A stretch of 64,000 bases of DNA from Nematostella vectensis (Eukaryota; Cnidaria; Anthozoa; Actiniaria; Edwardsiidae), in the NCBI RefSeq assembly GCF_932526225.1, contig NC_064047.1, positions 8,228,994 to 8,292,993 of the forward strand, written 5' to 3'. Below are positions 1-10,799 of this stretch, piece after piece. The position numbers and the translations under genes were made by a program. The notes under the pieces were generated by a model. It saw nothing but the letters and a program-made list of their open reading frames with translations, searched no databases and was not told the origin of the DNA. The stretch's first letter is position 1, and each line of letters starts with the position of its first letter.

Positions 1-2090
1 CGGACTATTTTAATTACATAAGTAAATACTTTGTTACTAATGCAGTTTCTAAAAACAAATTACAGCGAATGAGTATTCATTTATGAAATTAACATCCGGC
101 AAGCCCGAGCTCGAATGAAAAGGAGAATTACTAAACCGCAGATGCATAATTTGTGTTTTATTGGCGCGTTAATGATCGAGGTAATTAGGTCAACACAAAA
201 CGCGACAGAGAACAGCGGGATGGTGTGCAAAAATTGATCATTGCCTCACGCAGGAGTTTTAATAAATGTGATACAAGTACAATTTGATTGGTTGTTTACA
301 TTGTTCATAATTAACAACACTTGGCAGGTGAAACGAATGTAGAGATACAGATAGAGACATTTTTTATATTTTTTTTCCAAGCACTTTTTCGAATTCTAAA
401 TATAAATGTTTTTAATTGTAAACCACAACAGAACATTTTAAGGTCGTATTTTTTTCCATTCTCTCGGATACTTTTAACCTCTTCCTGGGAGACAATAAAT
501 TCGTCACAAGGGCTGGCTATCGCTTGTTACCGCTGTCGTTAACAACAAGTATGGGACCACGTTAGCGCAGTCCTGGGGGTAACTATCCTGAGGATGGATG
601 GGGGTGGGGTGGGGGGTGCTGGGGTAAACGTGACAGGGGAGTCCTCAGTAAATTTTTGATTTGTACATCAGGCTGTTTTTCCTCTTTCTTTGGGGGACGC
701 CATGGATACCTTGGGGGAGGCGATTTACTCTTGCTTGTTTTTTTTCTGTGTTATATGTCGTTACCGAACCGTCAGGGATAAAAAGCAGAGTTTTCCTAAA
801 GCTGAAACCTTTCTACTTTAATGCCCCCCCCCCCCCCCTGCTCATCATATGAAAAATCTTCTGCCGCCATTTCTGTAAAACTACCAGCCTGAGTCACACT
901 AGGCTGTCCAAGAACCACTGAAAGGTACGCAAAGGTCGTATATTGAATGGACGAGAAATCAAGACGCTTTAGTTTGTATCTATAAGCTTAAATATCTTTA
1001 TTGAGTAAGCCCCATGGTTATCATGGAAAATTTAAGCGTTTTAAGCTATGCGAAGACACATTTCAGCTTCAATCATATTTTTGCTTTCTTATCGCTCTAG
1101 AACATTGTAAGTCGAGAATTTCCACGTAATCTTGCAGGAAATTTGTGTTTACTACAATTTTGCTGGCAGCCATCTTGGAAATGGAGCCTAGTCCCTAACG
1201 TTTTAGAATATCACAGGTCTCCCGCGCGCTCGCCCCAAGCTCTTTTACACCATTTAGAAAAAAAACAACAGCCATTGATATGCTTTTTCATCATGTACAT
1301 GGCCAGTAATTGTAATGCAGGCATGAGGAAATAACAAGGTGCAGTCATTAGCCACACCATATACACAAAATCGCGATACTAGAAATAAAATTCCAAACTA
1401 GGTGTTCTTCATATAGCGAAATATAGAGATTGTAGGGGAAGGAAGGGGGCTTTAAAGGTACCCCAGGTGCGATGCGCTGGATTGAGAGAAAAAATTAAAA
1501 TCGTGAGTCTCTTATATCGAGCGGGTCCGCCTAATGGTGGTCCCCTGTACAATGTACCTGTATCCTATTTTTCTATTTTTATTATAAATTCCAAGATCAA
1601 CTCAAAATAAGACATTTATATAAAAAAGAGTACAAAAACCCTCGCCAATCGGGCGGGTTCTTTACACGAGCATGCGAATGTCTCATATCAAACATATTCC
1701 CCACGGATAGTGTGATTCGTTTGCATTGCCTTATATGGTCATTGATGCCCATATTTAGAACAGCTTGGTCAAATTTTTATCTCACTAATCTTGAAAAGCC
1801 TTTAGACCCAGGCCTCCCAGAGATTGACCGAGCGGGTTTGAAGGTCACCCAAATATTGATATGGTCCCCTCTTCTAGAGGGCATGGAAAAGCCTCGGGGG
1901 TTTACCTCTGTAACATCATTCATTAGGTGAGGTCAAGGCCCAGGATTTCTTTGTTCATTCCAAAAGGGAGTTTAAAGGGGAGTGGTCTAACAGTGACACA
2001 TCTCCGCCCACCGTGCAGAAGAACGCAAAGAGTTGCGATGAATTTTTAAATTTCGTTTCTGCCACAATTCTAGAGTGGGTATCTGCTGGA
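1..2090. other. No recognisable gene; AT-rich flank
   Basis: Only short open frames are present, none with a recognisable motif. There is a G-rich stretch at about 598-625 and a C run at about 824-838. The last few hundred bases (about 1,990-2,090) may be the decayed upstream part of the retroelement that becomes recognisable from 2,095. Confidence 0.5.
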
Positions 2091-3560
2091 GTCCTTGCCG
2101 TCTGGGGAGAAGAAGGCACAGTTCCCTCTCCTCACCGCGGGTATTAATGCTTTGTTGCCGGTAGACCAGAATATATACGTGTTTCCCCCGTTTGTACTGA
2201 TTGGCCCTTTTTTGCGTCTTCTGATTGATCAGGCATACGACAGTCCTTTTTCCATTGTCGTTCCTGACATACAGCCGCGTCCGTTTTGGTGGGCACTGCA
2301 AGAAGTTCTTGTCCTGGATCAAGTTATTCTAAGAAGGAAGGGAGAGTCCTCAGTTTTAATTTTTTCCGGTCAGAAGTTCGGTGGATTGGCGCCCTAGACC
2401 GTTGTTGTGGGACTTGTGAGTGTAACTCTGTTTACTGATAGTTGGTTTAGATAGCGTAAATGGGTGTAGATCGTAATTTATTTATAGCTTTGATAACGGA
2501 TAAAGTTATTTTTTGTGATTAAATTGTAATGTCATGGTTGGCTCCCTCAATTTATGTTTTGCAGATGCTTCCCCAAACCCCTAGAATATGGGACCGGCGG
2601 TTAGTTGTCCAGTTTGTAGCTATCCGAATGACGAAACGTTCGCGTTTTGTCAACAATGCGGCTACAGGCGGAAGCAGTTGGCCGTTCAGAAAGGAGGCGT
2701 AAGAAGGTTTCGGTGGATTTGTCTATGACTGATAAACGCCTTGATTCTCTTCGCCACTTCCCAGCGTCAAAAAACTTTTGCAGAGAAATCTAGCCTTCTG
2801 AGAAACTGGAGGGTTTTTTGAGGGTTTTCCCTACCCCGAAATCTGTGATGACGGCGTTGCCATGTGAGATAACCAGGTTTCACGTCTGGGAGGACAAGGG
2901 CGGGAGAACGAATGTCCATTCTACGCGATGCAAGCATCTCGGCGGCGAAGCTAAGACCCGTTGTGCGTACCTCCATAGGATAGCCCCTGGCACGGTTGAT
3001 GCCCTTATTGGGAAATTTCGGTCGATTTTAATGGAGGCAGGCCGGGGAGGGGAATGAAACGAGGTTTTTGGTGTGGTAACCCCGCGGCACACCCCTCGGT
3101 TAATCAGATCCTATCTGCTATAAAAGAGGAACAGGCAAGCGCAAGGGTTTACTCAAAGCAAGCCGTCCGGCTATTTTTTAGTAAGATCACGAAGTTATGT
3201 GTATACCTGCGGGGTCTAGTTTTCGCAGACAAGATAGAAGCTTATCAGCGGTACATTGATGCAAGGGGCTTGGTGTTTTACTGTGTAGATTTGCGATGGT
3301 GGACGATGTTTTCATTTCCGGCACACATTTGGGAAGACGCTCAGGGATATAGGGAAGCAGAATTACATTCAGCATCAAAAAACTGTTCCGATGTGACAGT
3401 CTGATGCGGGTGGACACTAGGGAGGGGTACCTTTTCTCCGTTCTGGATGCAAAGAATCGAACCGGACAGCCCGTTTGTAGGATCCACAGTAGCTAGTCGT
3501 CTGCCCCTTCATTTGAGCACCGCCGGAATAAATGGAATACACAAAAAACCGTCCCTTTCG
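2090..3560 (+). mobile_element. Decayed DIRS-like (tyrosine-recombinase) retroelement fragment
   Basis: Two degraded coding blocks lie in the order expected of a DIRS-type retroelement. The first (2,095-2,397) resembles the end of the reverse transcriptase/RNase H polyprotein, with a YVFPPFVLIGPFLR-type motif followed by a P-x-W-W motif. The second begins at an ATG at 2,588 and carries a small zinc-binding motif, CPVC then CQQCG. It continues, across frameshifts and stops, into segments that resemble the N-terminal part of the recombinase-like protein of cnidarian DIRS-like elements. No intact recombinase catalytic region or terminal repeats could be seen. The family call rests on my recognition of the motifs, so the exact superfamily (DIRS, Ngaro or Crypton-like) is uncertain. 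Confidence 0.6.
2588..3420 (+). pseudogene. Broken tyrosine-recombinase-type ORF of the retroelement
   Basis: The frame opening at 2,588 encodes a zinc-ribbon-like motif with two CxxC pairs 14 residues apart. It hits a stop at about 2,730, while the homologous reading continues in another frame (about 2,720-2,790). It resumes at 2,818-3,057 and again at 3,054-3,404 in yet another frame. The pieces read collinearly as one protein, including a segment rich in R-G-G-E-W-type residues and a GNPAAHPSV-type motif. At least three frame breaks and internal stops are therefore needed, so it is a relic. It cannot encode a working recombinase as it stands. Confidence 0.55.
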
Positions 3561-3639
3561 GCGACGTAGACGCTCCCGCCCGTTTCAGCTTATCAGCTTG
3601 CACAGCTACTTTCTCATTCGGCCAGCTTTCTTCCATATC

Positions 3640-4258
3640 TTAAGGTAATTCCCTTGAAATAGTTCTACAACAAAGAATTTTTTTAAACTTTGCATAATAA
3701 TATTGAAGTTAAGGGCTTTCAAAAAATGTAATAAAAAGATGGGGGTACCGACCTCGTTTTCACAACAGAGGGGCGTAGAGTTGACGCGTTTTTACTGATC
3801 GCCCGAGGAAAAATCCCAACTTTTAGTTTTCTTAAAGAATGCCTATAGTCTTCAGAAAATTAAGTTCTGTTTTTCGAGCTACGGAAATCCGGTCTCCCAA
3901 ACAATAACCCGTAGTAGCTAACGTTTAAAACAAATCACACTTAAGAGATCGCACTGAAAGACACTGTTTTCTCCACTATTTATACGGTAAAAAGCGCCAT
4001 TTTGAAGTATTTTTACAGCTTTTAAGAGAAAATAAACAAACTTCTACTACCCAACTTTTTTTCTTCTTTCAGTATATAATTTTTTTGTATATATTTAACT
4101 AATAGAGCAAATAAAAACTGGGGGTAACCGACTTCGTTTTTCTGTCAAAGCGATTTTAAGTAAAAAACGCGCGCCTTTTCGAACGAAAATTCGAACGAAC
4201 AGCGCGCGCCACTATGCGCAGAAAGGGTGCGCAGTGCAATTCAAGGGAATTACCTTAA
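3640..4258. mobile_element. MITE with TTAA target sites
   Basis: The left end reads TTAAGGTAATTCCCTTGAA at 3,640. The exact reverse complement ends at 4,258. The 15 bp inverted repeat is flanked on both sides by TTAA, the target preferred by piggyBac and Kolobok transposons. The interior has no coding potential. It contains two related segments reading roughly GGGGGTACCGACCTCGTTTT (about 3,740 and 4,120) and a GCGCGC-rich stretch near the right end. Confidence 0.75.
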
Positions 4259-4503
4259 CTCCACACCATGAGCGGCTTTGCTGGCCAATGGAAATATTCC
4301 ACAGTTTGCACAAGGCTACTCTTGGGCTACACGTGAGGTTCGTTGTAAAAAGGGTACACTATGTGAGCTACACGTGAGGTTCTGTATATAAAAAAAAATC
4401 ACTCCTAACTTTTCCCATACCGGCAACGAACTGGCTGAACCACTTCCATGATATACAGTTATGGATCGAAAGTTCATCGTTTGTTCCAGAGCACATCGAA
4501 TCA

Positions 4504-5260
4504 AATAAAACAAAAGAAGCAAAGGTAAAAATGTTAACCTGATTTGCTAATTCACTTAACTCATCGATATTACCTTTGGCTTTTATTATAAAGGGAATTT
4601 AAATGGTATTGAATAGCAAAAAAAGACTCTCTTTTAATTTCTCATTTACGTGGCGGGGTATACCAGCCTTTTTCCTATAGAATAAGAAATATCAAATGTG
4701 AATCTATTATTACCATGCCATAAAAGGGGAAATTCTTTCTCGTATATAATGTCCTATAATTGGAGGGATACATTTTTGTTGAATAATGCGCGCATTTCAA
4801 TCCTGTATTACCTACTTTTTACACTATCTTAGTTCAGTTATTATTGTCATATCCCTGACTTAACCTATTTGCCTTTGGTTAGACATTGACCTCGGGGTTT
4901 ACCAAGTCAAACAAAGAAGCAAAGGTAAAAATGTTAACCTGATTTGCTAATTCACTTAACTCATCGATATTACCTTTGGCTATTATAATAAAGGGAATTT
5001 ATATGGTATTGAATAGCAAAAAAAAAGACTCTCTTTTAATTTTTCATTTACGTGGCGGGGTATACCATCCTTTTTTACCTATAAAATAGGAAACATTTAC
5101 AAGAATATGTGTTTTGTATGCCATAAAAGGGGAAATTTTTTATCTTAATGTCCTATAATGGGAGGGATATATTTTGGTTGAATAATGAGAACATTTCAAT
5201 CATGTATTACCTACTTTTTACACGATCTTATTATTGTCATATCCCTGTGTTATGTATTTG
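4504..5260 (+). repeat. Direct duplication of about 350 bp within the left arm
   Basis: The segment starting near 4,517 (GAAGCAAAGGTAAAAATG) is repeated from about 4,916 with few differences. It runs through a block describing TGGCGGGGTATACCA, then a block with CCATAAAAGGGGAAA, to a common end near the text CCTCGGGGTTTACCA (about 4,890 and 5,280). The right arm carries only one copy, so the duplication happened after the arms formed or was lost on the right. Confidence 0.7.
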
Positions 5261-6314
5261 CCTTTAGTTAGACATTGACCTCGGGGTTTACCAGATTCTT
5301 CAGGGTATCGACGGGAGAGAAGAATGACGAATGGGAATTGAGTATCATTTTTGACACGAGGAAGAATTCCAAAACGTAAATCGGGATAAGTTCGTTTTAA
5401 AATGAGAAAAATGCTTGTTTCTGTTATCATTTGAGTAGATGAAAGAAATTATGGTGATTCACTAGCTGCAACGGATTCTAGAAAATCGCATTCTAGAAAA
5501 TCCGTTTTAAAACCGTGTTTGAAAACCAGAATTACGATGTCCTGACACTCGACTTGCTGAACCCGTTTCTAACGTCATGTGTATTCTATTTCTACAGATT
5601 TTTTTATTCGATACCCAACAAGGAAAAAGTTCAATATTCATGAAGAGAAGTAAAAAATCGGTAAGTTCAATAGTCGGACATGCTCATTTGCATTTGCGGC
5701 TCTTTAATAGATATCTTCTAATTAGTATTTTTGCGAACTTTGAGAAAAAATCTGAATATACATTATTTCGATGCTCAGATCGCTTTTGTTTATCCTACGG
5801 GTTTTTTTCTACTACGCATAAAAGAGATTTTACCGATAGTACATACGGACAGTTGAAATTGTGTAAGAAAATTGTTTGATTTCCGAATAAAATCAAATTT
5901 CTCTACATAAATTATGAGTTTAACGAGTATTGATTAAAAGCTGCACAAAACCCAATATTTGAGACTAATAGGTACGCAGAAAGTGTTTTTTTCTTTAAAC
6001 TTGAAATTTATATACTTCCTTGTGTTATGCCAAAATCACTTTTTTCAAATTAAGTAAAAAGTGAAATAAGAATAGCATTTTGAGCTTTTACATATCACTC
6101 TATGATAGTTTGAATAGAATTCATGGATCTTCATTGTATACGGAAAAAATCACTCGTAGCTGACTTATTACACCACACAGTTATAGCAGCTTAAATTTAG
6201 ATATGGCAACCCAATAAAAAGGATTCGACAGAGTCAAGAGTACTGGGGGCGCCTTATTTTCTGGGAGAGACTTATTCTCATCCTATGCTCACAAAACAAG
6301 GGGTGTCTGTCCGA

Positions 6315-6675
6315 CAATATGTTCAATATCTCGATGTGTAGTGTTCCGCATCTCAATGCTTTGTGTTACGTATCTCGATGTGTTGTGTACCGCATCTCAA
6401 TGTTTGGTGTTCCGTATCTCGATGCTTTGTGTTGCGTATCTCGATGTGTTGTGTTCCGCATCTCAGTGCTTTGTGTTCCGTATCTCGATGTGTTGTTTTC
6501 CGCATCTCAATGCTTTGTGTTGCGTATCTCGATGAGTTGTGGTCCACATCTCCATGCTTTGTGTTACGTATCTCGATGTGTTGTGGTCCGCATTTCGATG
6601 CTTTTTGTTACGTATGTTACGTACGTACACATGGGGATGTGTTTTTTCCTCATCTCAATGCTTTGCAATGCAATG
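6315..6675 (+). repeat. 22 bp minisatellite (left copy)
   Basis: Units alternate between TTCCGCATCTCAATGCTTTG-type and TTCCGTATCTCGATGTGTTG-type sequences, giving a 22 bp period and a 44 bp higher-order period. Open frames in several phases result purely from the repeat. The same array is found in inverted orientation at 10,811-11,345. Confidence 0.85.
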
Positions 6676-6919
6676 CGTTTAGACCCTAAGACATAGCACT
6701 TAAAACAAACGAATTATCAGTTTTCTGAATAATATTTACAAGTTTTGGATGTCACTGTGATAAGACAGAACAATAGAAATTTTGTTTGGCAAATCTGCTA
6801 AAGTGGCCACGGTAGCGTGCGTTGCATTGTAAAGAAGCTCCGAACTGTGACGAGAGAATGAATATGGATAAAGTTGACTAGAAAAGTCTTCATGATCTCA
6901 ATGGGGAAAAAGAAATAAT

Positions 6920-7467
6920 AAAAAAAAGGCTTTTTTAATGCAGTGACAATATGCCCGACAGTCGGGAAAGGTCCTCAATGGACTAAATGCCCAACACTGT
7001 CGGACATCTTGTCCATTGTAGCCCTTTCCCGACAGCATATAGTAACTTTGATAACGATTTTACAGTGTATTTAATCAAGGGAAAACGTCCAATTCCGACG
7101 AAAAAGCTCAATTCAGATTCGCTTGCCCTTTCTCAACAAATATACAATATTTTGAACTCACTAGGTCGACGATATTTTCGTAAAATAAGAACTGCCGACA
7201 TTTAGCAGCATGTTGAAGAAAATTCCCAAGTGACACCAAAATTACGATATCATAGCGTAAATAGGGGAAAACATTCACTACCGACAACAAAGCTTAATTC
7301 AGATTTTCTTGCCCTTTCTCAGCTAATATAGAATACTTCTAACTCACTAGGTCAATAATTTGCTTGGTTATTTGAAGAAATTGAAAACTGTTGGGCCTTT
7401 AGTCCATTGATGAATTTTTCCGATTGTCGGGAATATAGCCACTGCGTTTTTTAAAGCCTTTTTTTCT
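6920..7467. mobile_element. MITE with about 35 bp terminal inverted repeats
   Basis: The left end GGCTTTTTTAATGCAGTG with a following CCCGACAGTCGGGAAA matches the reverse complement of the right end, which reads CACTGCGTTTTTTAAAGCC preceded by CCGATTGTCGGGAA. The interior holds two diverged direct copies of an approximately 95 bp segment, at about 7,078-7,170 and 7,258-7,360. No transposase is present. It sits just downstream of the C2H2 gene. Confidence 0.65.
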
Positions 7468-7509
7468 TCAGAGTTTTGGATTCCTGGTGGAGTCAGGAGA
7501 ATAACGCGT

Positions 7510-9250
7510 TTATCGGTACAACTCCAAGTGTCTGCGCTCGTGAACACGGCAGTTGCCAGCTTGGTTAAACGCTTTGGAGCAGGACTGGCAGCGATATGGC
7601 TTCACTTGTGTATGTATCCTTATGTGGGCCTGGATTAAGAGAAAGACTTCGTTTGCAAGGTTCCCTAGTTATAAAGAATGTAAGGCACTCATAATAGGGA
7701 GGGGAGGGTACATTTTCTACATCCGCACCTTGTACCTTCAAACCAACCGCTCACAAAAATACACAAATTTTCCCCCAAGTTTTTCACGCATTGCTAAAGG
7801 TCTCTTAGGTATTTTAGAGTACTGACTGACGAATTTAACATAATAAAAGACCCACCTTGAGATAATGCTTGCGCTTTAGCTTCATACCGCACACGGGACA
7901 CCAGACAGGGTTGGGCGGGGGCTTCCTTGTTGGCGTCTCTCCGCCATTCCACTCCTCGTGAACAGACCTACTGTTGTTTGGAACGGTTCGTCCATCTCCA
8001 GGCGGGAAGTCGCCAGCGCCACTTTGGTAAAAGTAGCCATAACCTTGCCGTGACGATTCATTGTCATTTGGGAAAGCACGGTTAGTAGTATTATCTCCAG
8101 CTTGGTAAGTGCTTCGTATGCACGATTTACTGGGGATATGCGATGGGCCAAACGACCGAATTAGTGACGGAACGCTCACTTCTGGCTCGCAGTAAGAACC
8201 CGTGACTTCTTGTGGCACTAGATACTCTATATAAGACCTATACAGAGAAGCATTGTCAAAGCCAACGTCTTGGATTTGGTATGGGTAAGGATTCCATACG
8301 TCGTGGTACTGGAGTTGGTAGTGGTTCCTCGCAGCTCTGCCTGAATGAAATGCTGACGCTTGCGAGATGTAGGAACAGGACCCGGAACCGTCTTCGCTGG
8401 ATCCGGAATACTGCAATTCGTCTTCTGGGGTGTTTTCTTGGGGACTCAAACCTTCATGCTCCTGAGGGCTTCCGTTGGTGCCGCGTTGGGGACTAGATAG
8501 ATCGCTGGGTGGGCATTTCACTTAGTCACGAAGGGTGATAACGCACCAATCACGATAAGGTCTTCTCTCTTGATTGTTCAGGAAGCCGTTACAGATTACT
8601 GTCTGCTCCAACGGCGTAGACATTTCTTTTCTCGGCGTAGACAATTCTTTGTTGTCTTTAATGCCAGGGCAGCATTTTTTATTTGTATTGTTAACATTTT
8701 GGAAGTCTTTATTCCTTACAATGACTGGTATTGGTGTTCCCTTCTGAAAGCTTGCACTATACTGGGACAGAGCGTTATTCCAGTATTCGTAGAGAATACG
8801 AGACGCTTCATGTTCTTCATAAGATGCTTCGTGTTGGTGCGTCTCAAAGCGATGTTCCTTTGTATTGAGTTCCATTGATTCTACCTTATCACCAATATAT
8901 GTATTATCTGGCAGTTACTGTTTCTTGCTCATAGCGAAGGGATGGTGGTAGGCTACATTAGCAATAGCATTATCATCTGCTAAGCCCTGGTTTGAAGTTG
9001 ACGGTTTTCCGTTACACGACCACTTGTGCTGCTCTCTATTGTTAGCTCCAAGGTAGGTACTGGATCGTTGGAGTCACTTGCCTTCGTAAGTCTGGCATGG
9101 CAGGTAAGAGTAGGGTTAAGTTTAGGGTCGTCCTCGTTTTCATTAACCTCACATTTGATGTCAATAGTTTCCTCAGCCTTTCGTTCTTTCATCGTTAATG
9201 GATGGACCGATTTTGAAGTGCACGTTTCATTCAAGGGCTGGGTGTGATGC
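7510..9250 (-). CDS. C2H2 zinc-finger protein, two C-terminal fingers; reading frame interrupted by a stop
   Basis: The last exon (7,510-7,629) and the preceding exon (7,856-8,521) join in phase across GT-AG sites. They give two consecutive C2H2 fingers: CPVC...H-x3-H split by the intron, then CQSC...H-x3-H. A short basic tail ends at TAA (7,510). The upstream part is low-complexity, rich in S, Y, P, N and Q, as in activation or linker regions. The frame continues upstream to an ATG at 8,875, but an in-frame TAA sits at 8,522-8,524, and the downstream part has no suitable Met of its own. A third possible exon (8,980-9,252) encodes an acidic segment. Either an unrecognised intron removes the stop or the copy is damaged. 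The specific family was not recognised. The gene lies between the arms of the large inverted duplication. Confidence 0.6.
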
Positions 9251-9294
9251 ATCAGGGAGGAAGTTCGCGTCTCTCTCGACCATTCCTTCTGAGG

Positions 9295-9461
9295 GAACTT
9301 AATAATAATAATGATGATTAATTAATAATTAATAAATAATAATGACAATTAATCAAAAATTATAATACTAATACTAATACTAATGCTAATGCTAATGCTA
9401 ATGCTAATGCTAATGCTAATGCTAATGCTAATGCTAATACTGGTGGTGGTGGTGTAAATGA

Positions 9462-9495
<34 letters not shown>

Positions 9496-9545
9496 GATGA
9501 TAATAATATAATGTTGATGATGATGATGTTAATAATAATTATATT
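9295..9545 (+). repeat. Compound microsatellite
   Basis: Runs of ATA/AAT triplets are followed by about ten copies of the hexamer GCTAAT (about 9,375-9,440), then GGT repeats and GAT repeats. It is simple sequence with no coding support. Confidence 0.9.
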
Positions 9546-9659
9546 CTCAATTTAATTATATTGAATTGTATTTTCAGGTATTTATATAAAAAATAAGTAG
9601 ATATTAAAAAATATGAAAATTCGAAACAAAAAAAACTATGTTTGGCGGGCGGTTGCGTT

Positions 9660-10745
9660 ATCTAGTGCAATGTCTACATTGTTAGTGTCCAGTGTTCTTC
9701 TTATGGATCTTTAACCTCTCGTTTCTTTTCATCTCGTGTTGCCTATAGATCTGTTCAGGATTCTGTTCGAGGTAAGAGTCTGCATTTAGGTGGCATACCC
9801 TAACGTCAAAGAATGCCGATCTCTGTCTTTCCCAGAAACCTCGGGCGTGTATATCCAAGCGGGCGTCGGGAGCTCTGTTTGCGCCCCTGTTCAGTGTTTC
9901 TCCAGTTATTTGTTGAAGGTCTGGTGCCACTGCGACATCGTTGCAGACAGTGCGAATAAGCCCACTCCAAGGTCGCGAATATCATCCGTATCGCTGTTAA
10001 ACAAAACCTCCCCTCTTGCATATCATTGCATGGTCTATATAAAACATATCTCCGCACAAACACACATCTTTGGTAGGTCGGAGATCGGCCAGTTGTGCCG
10101 CATCTTAATCGCGTCCCTGTATTCACGCTTGTTAAGATCATAACCCTGATCTTTTATAGGTATTACAGTGAGCCAGCTTGAGGACCCTTTCTCCGACTCT
10201 AGCTTTGCCGCTCTCAGAGATCTTGGCGATAGACTGTTCTAATTGACTTTTCCCTCCCCTTGAGGACCTCGTTTTTCTTAGTTCCCGCGTGGGATTTTGC
10301 GGAACGCATATCTGCCGCATCTGGAGGTTGATGGTTTTGAGCCACTGTCTGTGAGAGTGACTGACGCCTCGTATTCTAAAGATGACAATTCTGATGGATT
10401 TGCGAGGCCCGGTCCCCCCATACGTACTGGAAGTGCGAGTAAGCTGCGTTCGTCTGTAGAGACTTGGTGGTTTGTGATGGCGGGAATCAGCACTTCAATT
10501 ATTGCATACTCAAGTGGCGCAAATAGGTCGGTGATATCGGGGAGAGTTCTTAAAAAGTACGTCCATCGATGACGCATACCAACGGTGAAAGCGGCGTAGC
10601 TCGCCTGAACCCAGTCCTCGACCTTGTCTCCAACATATTCCTCTAGGAAGGACCTGGATCCAAGAGCTGCACCAAGGTGTGGACTTCAGATGTTATGTTG
10701 ATTGCAGTGTTAGCAGATGCCTCTCTTGCAGCATCCTCTCTGTCG
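9660..10745 (-). pseudogene. Retroelement pol fragment: reverse-transcriptase end plus endonuclease-like domain
   Basis: Reading the minus strand from about 10,650, the sequence gives a segment ending in [15 protein letters not shown], then a [18 protein letters not shown] motif typical of the C-terminal region of cnidarian retroelement pol proteins. After frame changes comes an H-A-M-I-C-K-R-G-G-F motif (about 10,020). Next is [19 protein letters not shown] with FFDVRVCH (about 9,800-9,870). This arrangement of acidic and basic residues resembles a restriction-like endonuclease fold at the end of some non-LTR elements. Several frameshifts and stops show it is dead. It has the same orientation as the neighbouring C2H2 gene. 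Confidence 0.6.
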
Positions 10746-10799
10746 GGCTTGGTAATTAACCAGCACTTTTTCGCATTCGGGTATTATCCGAGTGCTTGC

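Larger units (their letters stand above)
4300..6690 (+). repeat. Left arm of a very large inverted duplication
   Basis: This stretch recurs in reverse complement at about 10,800-14,043. Matching landmarks run in mirrored order. They are a segment ending in AATCACTCCTAAC (4,390 versus about 13,985), a GTTAACCTGATTTGCTAATT-like block (4,532 versus 13,435), a block around 5,530-5,900 (versus 12,350-12,720), and AACCCAATATTTGAGACTAATA (5,950 versus 12,290). Next comes TACTGGGGGCGC (6,241 versus 11,455), then a 22 bp minisatellite. The arms differ by scattered substitutions and indels, so they are old but clearly homologous. No coding sequence was recognised inside. Confidence 0.8.

Noticed and set aside
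1987-2322. A 111-codon minus-strand frame
   Set aside because: It is antisense to the retroelement polyprotein fragment at 2,095-2,397, which has the recognisable motif.
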